Part shown: in pieces, positions 60,300 through 64,000 of the stretch
Layout: each line of letters opens with the position of its first letter
Numbering within the stretch: position 1 is the stretch's first letter
DNA from: Orobanche coerulescens
Taxonomy: Eukaryota; Streptophyta; Magnoliopsida; Lamiales; Orobanchaceae
Direction: 5' to 3'
DNA length: 64,000 nt
Assembly (NCBI GenBank): GCA_033398695.1
Contig: CM065801.1
Location: 107,377,170-107,441,169 of the forward strand
Notes under the pieces: model-generated
The model's database searches: none
What the model saw: only the letters and a program-made list of their open reading frames with translations
What the model was told of the DNA's origin: nothing
Translations under genes and position numbers: made by a program

Positions 60300-61035
60300 T
60301 GACCTAGAAATGGTGGATGTTGACTCCATGAAATGGTCTGTAGAAGTCTTCATGTAGTTGGGACTTTTATTTTGACGAGACAGTCAAAGAGTTTGACTTC
60401 GTGCAAAATAAAGAGGAACCTTGTGTATACAAGAGTGTTAGTGGGAGCAAGATCACATTCTTAGTACTATACATAGATGACATTCTACTGATAGGAAATG
60501 ATGTGGGAGTGCTCAGTTCTATGAAAGCTTAGCTTTCGAGTAATTTCTCCATGAAAGACTTGGGAGAAGAAACCTATATTCTTGTGATTCGACCTTTACT
60601 AGGATAGATCAAAGAGAATGACAAGTTTTCCCAAGCCTTCTATATAGATAAAATCTTAAAGCGATTTAAGATGGATTACTCTAAAAGAGGGTTCCTACCG
60701 ATGCGACATGGAATAAAATTCTCCTCGAAGATGTGTCCTCTGGGTGAGGAACAACGAAAGTAAATGAGTAATATACCCTATGCTTCGGTCGTGTGTATCC
60801 TTATGTATGATTTGTTGTGTACAAAACCTGACATTACACATGCTGGAAGCGTGGTAAATAGGTTTCAGGCAGACCCAGGTGGGGAACATTGGACCGCACT
60901 AAAGAACGTTCTCAAAGTACTTTGGAAGGACTAGAGATCTGGTTCTTTAATATGGAGATGGAGAACTGAATGTGATGGGATTCACTGATTTAGACTTCCA
61001 AGGACAGAAAGACGACTCAATGTCTATTTCTGGTT
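60300..61035 (+). pseudogene. pol: copia A3 reverse transcriptase and RNase H remnant
   Basis: The first half of RT is missing; the frame enters at about 60370 with VKEFDFVQNKEEPCVYKSV, has FLVLYIDDILLIGNDVGVL near 60450-60510 (YIDD box) and SSNFSMKDLGE, then SQAFYIDKILKRFKMDYSK and LMYDLLCTKPDITHA near 60800-60840, and breaks off in RNase H at LDFQGQKDDSMSISGFL. At least five stops are present. From about 61036 the sequence is the unrelated minus-strand gag K. Confidence 0.75.
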
Positions 61036-62200
61036 TCCTTAATTCTATCAGGATTTATAAGAGATTTTTCTCTTTTGAATGGATCGAAACCAATGCCATG
61101 TTTTAATAAAGGAGATATTTGAATGGATAAAAGTTTTTCAAATATCTCGTTACCAAGAGTGAATTTATTCATTATGTATTTTAGTTCCTTTTGAGTTTTT
61201 GACAACTCAATTTTCTAATTATTTTCACTATTAATGCAAGAAGTATGGTCTATTTTAACACTTTTGCCTTCATTTTGAAGTTTCGAATTTTCAAGTTTTA
61301 AAGACTTGATTTTTCTTTTTAAAAACATGTTAAGTTTCACCATATCATCATACTCTCTATTTAGTGATTCAAATGCACTTAAAAGCTCATCATCATGAGT
61401 AAACTATTGTTAATCACACATATCTACTAAATCATTATCATCGAAATTAAATTTTACCACGAGAGTATTTTCTGATTTGAGAGCCATAAGAGCAAGGTTT
61501 GCGTCTAGTGGTCCTTCAAGTTCCTCCTCATCACTCCAATAAGCAATTAACACTTCTTTCTTTTTGTATCTTTCAACTTGAGGTTTGGAAGTAGTTACGC
61601 GGCATTCTTTAGCATAGTGTCCGGGTTGACCGCATTTTTGACAATTGTTGTCGAATTTATTGGTTGGAACATATGTGTTTTTCTTTTGTTCCATCATGGA
61701 GTCTCTACCAAGGAAGTTTCGCCATTTCTGGATAAGATTTTTGTACCTTTTGAAGTTCCGGGCATATAAGGCATGTTCCTCGTCGTCTTCGTATTCCAGC
61801 CCTTCATCCTCAACATCGCTATCGACCTTGAGAGCAACCATTTTTCCACGAGGCTTTGGATCCTCTAGACTTGAGCATAATCTCGTAATTAATAAGTGAT
61901 CCGATAAGAGAACTAAATTCCAATATGTTGAGATCTTTAGATTCCATAATAGCAGTAACAGTGGCATCCCATTCACGGGGTAAAGATCGTAGAATATTTT
62001 TGGCTTTATCACTGCTCGAAATAAGTTTTCCGAATGAGGCTATCCCAGTAGTTCTAGTCGAGAAGCGATCCAACATAATTGTGATTGTTTCATCCTCTTT
62101 CATAGAGAATAATTCATAGTCATGAAGTGTAATACCTGTACTTTCCATTTCCATATTTGTCGATTCTAGTGACTTGCTTGTGTTCATTGACACATTTTAG
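61036..62200 (-). pseudogene. gag: copia gag K, minus strand, truncated at both ends
   Basis: The UBN2 part is in 61819-62193: ITLHDYELFSMKEDETITIM, KAKNILRSLPREWDATVTAI and LIGSLINYEIML. A frame change near 61900 leads to 61410-62012, which has acidic sequence, the knuckle CQKCGQPGHYAKEC at about 61620-61660 and LIAYWSDEEELEG. A coiled-coil tail continues from 61400 to about 61040 (SLNREYDDMVKLNMFLKRK) and ends QISPLLKHGIGF. This Gag plan is Sirevirus-like and distinct from A. It abuts the RNase H scrap of A3 head-on, with no LTR between. Confidence 0.7.
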
Positions 62201-62459
62201 ACATGTTTTGTATCAGCACATTTTGCCATTCGAGCAAGTTTTGATATTGTTTCGGATTAATCGATGTACTGTTTCGATTTTTCCACGTATAAGTTCGACT
62301 TTGTAAAGTCACCATCAATTCTTGGAAACTCCAAAAGTTCTGAGTCTTATCAGTATGATAGAGCATCAAGTTATCTTTCCAATGGTACAAATGGTGAGTC
62401 AATCGAAGTGTGGATGAAGGAGTTATGGTCGAAATAGCAAAGACTACACAGTGTATAAT

Positions 62460-64000
62460 TAGTGCACGCCAAATGCATCTATTAGCGCGCGCTAACGGAG
62501 TCAGGCAGAAGGTTCTGGACTGCATTTTGCATCCGATAGCACACTCTACATATGCCATAGCGCGCGCTAACTATTGACAGAATATATAGGACAACAGAGG
62601 TCAACTTTCGTTATTTCTTCCTCCACTTTTTTCCTCTATTTGATCTGGGCGATCTTCAGGGTGTGTAAGCGTGGATTTTGGCCTGATATCATCACCCATA
62701 AACATCTTTGAGTCCCTAGTACGGATTTACCAACATCCCAACATCTTTCACTATTTTAATCAAGGTAAATTCTTAGAACCCTAATTTTGGGTATTTTGGG
62801 GGGTTTTGTTCTTGACTGCGATTTCAATCCGTTTTTGATAAATCGGGTAGTGTTAAAAATGATGTTGTTAAACATGTTCAATGGATTGTATATCCATTTC
62901 CTTATTTCTTTCAACCCTATTGATGATTCGAGTGTTCTTGAGGAACTGTAAACATTTATTGTTCGATTAAATATTCATATGAGTTTTCCTTCGTTGATTT
63001 GAGAAGTTTCCCATTGGTTTTGGTCTTTCTCCTCGTTGTGATCATATTTTCATTATTTCTTACGGAAGTTGTAGGTGTTCGAGTTTTTTTGGTTGAGCCG
63101 TATTGTTCGGAGAATTCGCGTGTTGATTTTCGAGGCAAGTATCTTGCCCACACATTTTGTGTTTCATGGATATAACTATTCGGTAATCGACTATGTGCTT
63201 TACTTGATTATCTAACATGACATTTTAAGATATATATACTCAAAGGAGTCCTTCACTAATACCCTTATGCGTTGTGATAATGAATGAGTGTTATGGATAT
63301 GCTATATCGTGGTTGTGAATTGGAATGCGTTGTCTTCGTATTGTGTGGTTATAAAAGCTCTCTCTTCTCTTGTTAAGGATTGTATGTTGGGATGTGTATA
63401 AGTTGGGTGAGTACGTAATGTTGTGTTGTAATGTTGTTGACTCCTTTGTGAGGAAGTAATACTATTCGACATTGTTTGGGAAATATATCTTCTTGTGGAG
63501 TGCGATTGTATATATTCACTCTGGGACGGACCGAGGGTCCTCAGAGGGTTCCGTTGCCTTTGGTGTTGTTCCAGGAATATATTTGGGTTAACCACTCTGG
63601 GAGGGTCCGACGGGGCTTTAGAGGGTTCCGTTGCCTCTGGTGTGGTTCCATGGTTAACCATTCATATAAAGGAAATGTGACATACAATGAGACTTAGTTA
63701 CTCCGGAATACTAGTCTTGAATTCGATTGATTATATATATTCACGCTGGGACGGACTGACGAGTCCTCAGAGGGTTCCGTTGCCTTTGTGCGGTTCCACG
63801 AATATTTTGGTTTGTGAATATATGTATATATATTCACTCTGGGACGGACTGACGAGTCCTCAGAGGGTTCCGTTGCCTTTGGTGCGGTTCCACGAATATT
63901 TTGGTTAATCACGCATGAAATTGAAATTAGATGTAATAAGATTTAGTTATTTCTGGAATACTGATCTTGAATTGTATGATTACATTTATTCACCATCGCT
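62460..64000 (+). repeat. partial LTR H, running off the window
   Basis: Two TAGCGCGCGCTA palindromes (centred near 62488 and 62563) with weaker relatives at 62461 and 62538 precede a TATA-like AATATATAGG at 62581. A leader-like, gene-free region follows to the window end. The left LTR end was not found; 62200-62460 is unassigned. No coding frame beyond 62600 is supported. Orientation is inferred from the TATA box. Confidence 0.5.
63516..63905 (+). repeat. 72-bp module repeated four times in LTR H
   Basis: Modules start near 63516, 63592, 63739 and 63829. Each has CACTCTGGGA-like sequence, then AGAGGGTTCCGTTGCC and a GGTTCCA end. The third and fourth are nearly identical and contain the hairpin GGACTGACGAGTCC (63753 and 63846). 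Confidence 0.8.

Larger units (their letters stand above)
47986..61035 (+). mobile_element. copia A3, second unit of the tandem duplication, split by element E
   Basis: Leader starts at 47986, is cut at 48272 by E, and resumes at 57427 with GTTTCAAGG. Gag lies at 58000-58500 (a TAG at 58475), the knuckle CLKCGNLGHWDRDCP near 58745, protease WILDSGASSHIC at 58865, integrase at 59034-59765 and pieces to 60295. Unlike A2 it continues past AATGACCTAGAAAT into RT. Confidence 0.8.

Noticed and set aside
62184..62558. 124-codon minus-strand frame next to gag K
   Set aside because: It crosses the GCGCGC palindromes of LTR H and shows no Gag motif; only its end may overlap the K leader.
63753..63859. 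CTGACGAG inside the H modules resembles the hammerhead ribozyme core, as in plant retrozymes
   Set aside because: The matching GAAA core after stem II is absent, and the first two modules do not keep CTGACGAG.

Overview
The window is plant nuclear DNA made almost wholly of nested, decayed transposable elements; I see no intact host gene. The plant origin rests on Ty1/copia and Ty3/gypsy elements with plant-type primer-binding sites, a Tekay/Del-type chromodomain integrase, an Athila-like gag-protease, a Tat-like element with an antisense gene, a Sirevirus-like copia and a PIF/Harbinger DNA transposon with a 3-bp TAA duplication. A large-genome flowering plant is likely; the sequence alone does not place it further.

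Layout. 1-3077: copia remnant A1 (leader, gag, protease, integrase). 3078-4837 and 13220-13346: copia-type LTR sequence (J1, J2), J2 being split by B. 4838-13214: element B, a complete gypsy copy on the minus strand (GGTAT duplication) with gag remnants only, plus a plus-strand intron-bearing gene with its own TATA box. 13347-23520: Sirevirus-like copia material (C): LTR fragments, an internally deleted copy, then a near full-length decayed gag-pol with repeated polypurine tracts. 23795-23972: copia LTR scrap. 23973-32200: gypsy chromovirus F, minus strand, whose LTR holds a Harbinger element (26171-28024) with an intact Myb-like ORF1. 32681-44695: solo LTR G, which carries the complete chromovirus D (33259-42958) inside it. 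44838-61035: a copia of the A family present as a head-to-tail tandem duplication (A2, A3); A3 is split by the Athila-like element E (48273-57426, GTTTC duplication). 61036-62200: a copia gag on the minus strand (K). 62460-64000: part of a further LTR (H).

Time order read from the nesting: J2 is older than B; F is older than Harbinger; an unrecognised minus-strand reading frame (L) is older than G, which is older than D; the A2/A3 duplication is older than E. Elements B, D and E still have two LTRs, duplications and priming sites, but every retroelement coding region carries stops, frameshifts or deletions. B and E lack reverse transcriptase and would have depended on a helper.

The most unusual signal is in the promoters. 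Several unrelated LTR families carry arrays of a short CpG-containing palindrome just upstream of the TATA box: CGATCG in B, CCGCGG in D and E, TACGTA in G, GCGCGC in H. In D and E neighbouring palindromes lie mostly 20-21 bp apart, close to two helical turns, although D and E are different lineages; E also has a third such array inside the element. Coordinates were counted by eye and may be off by a base or two.
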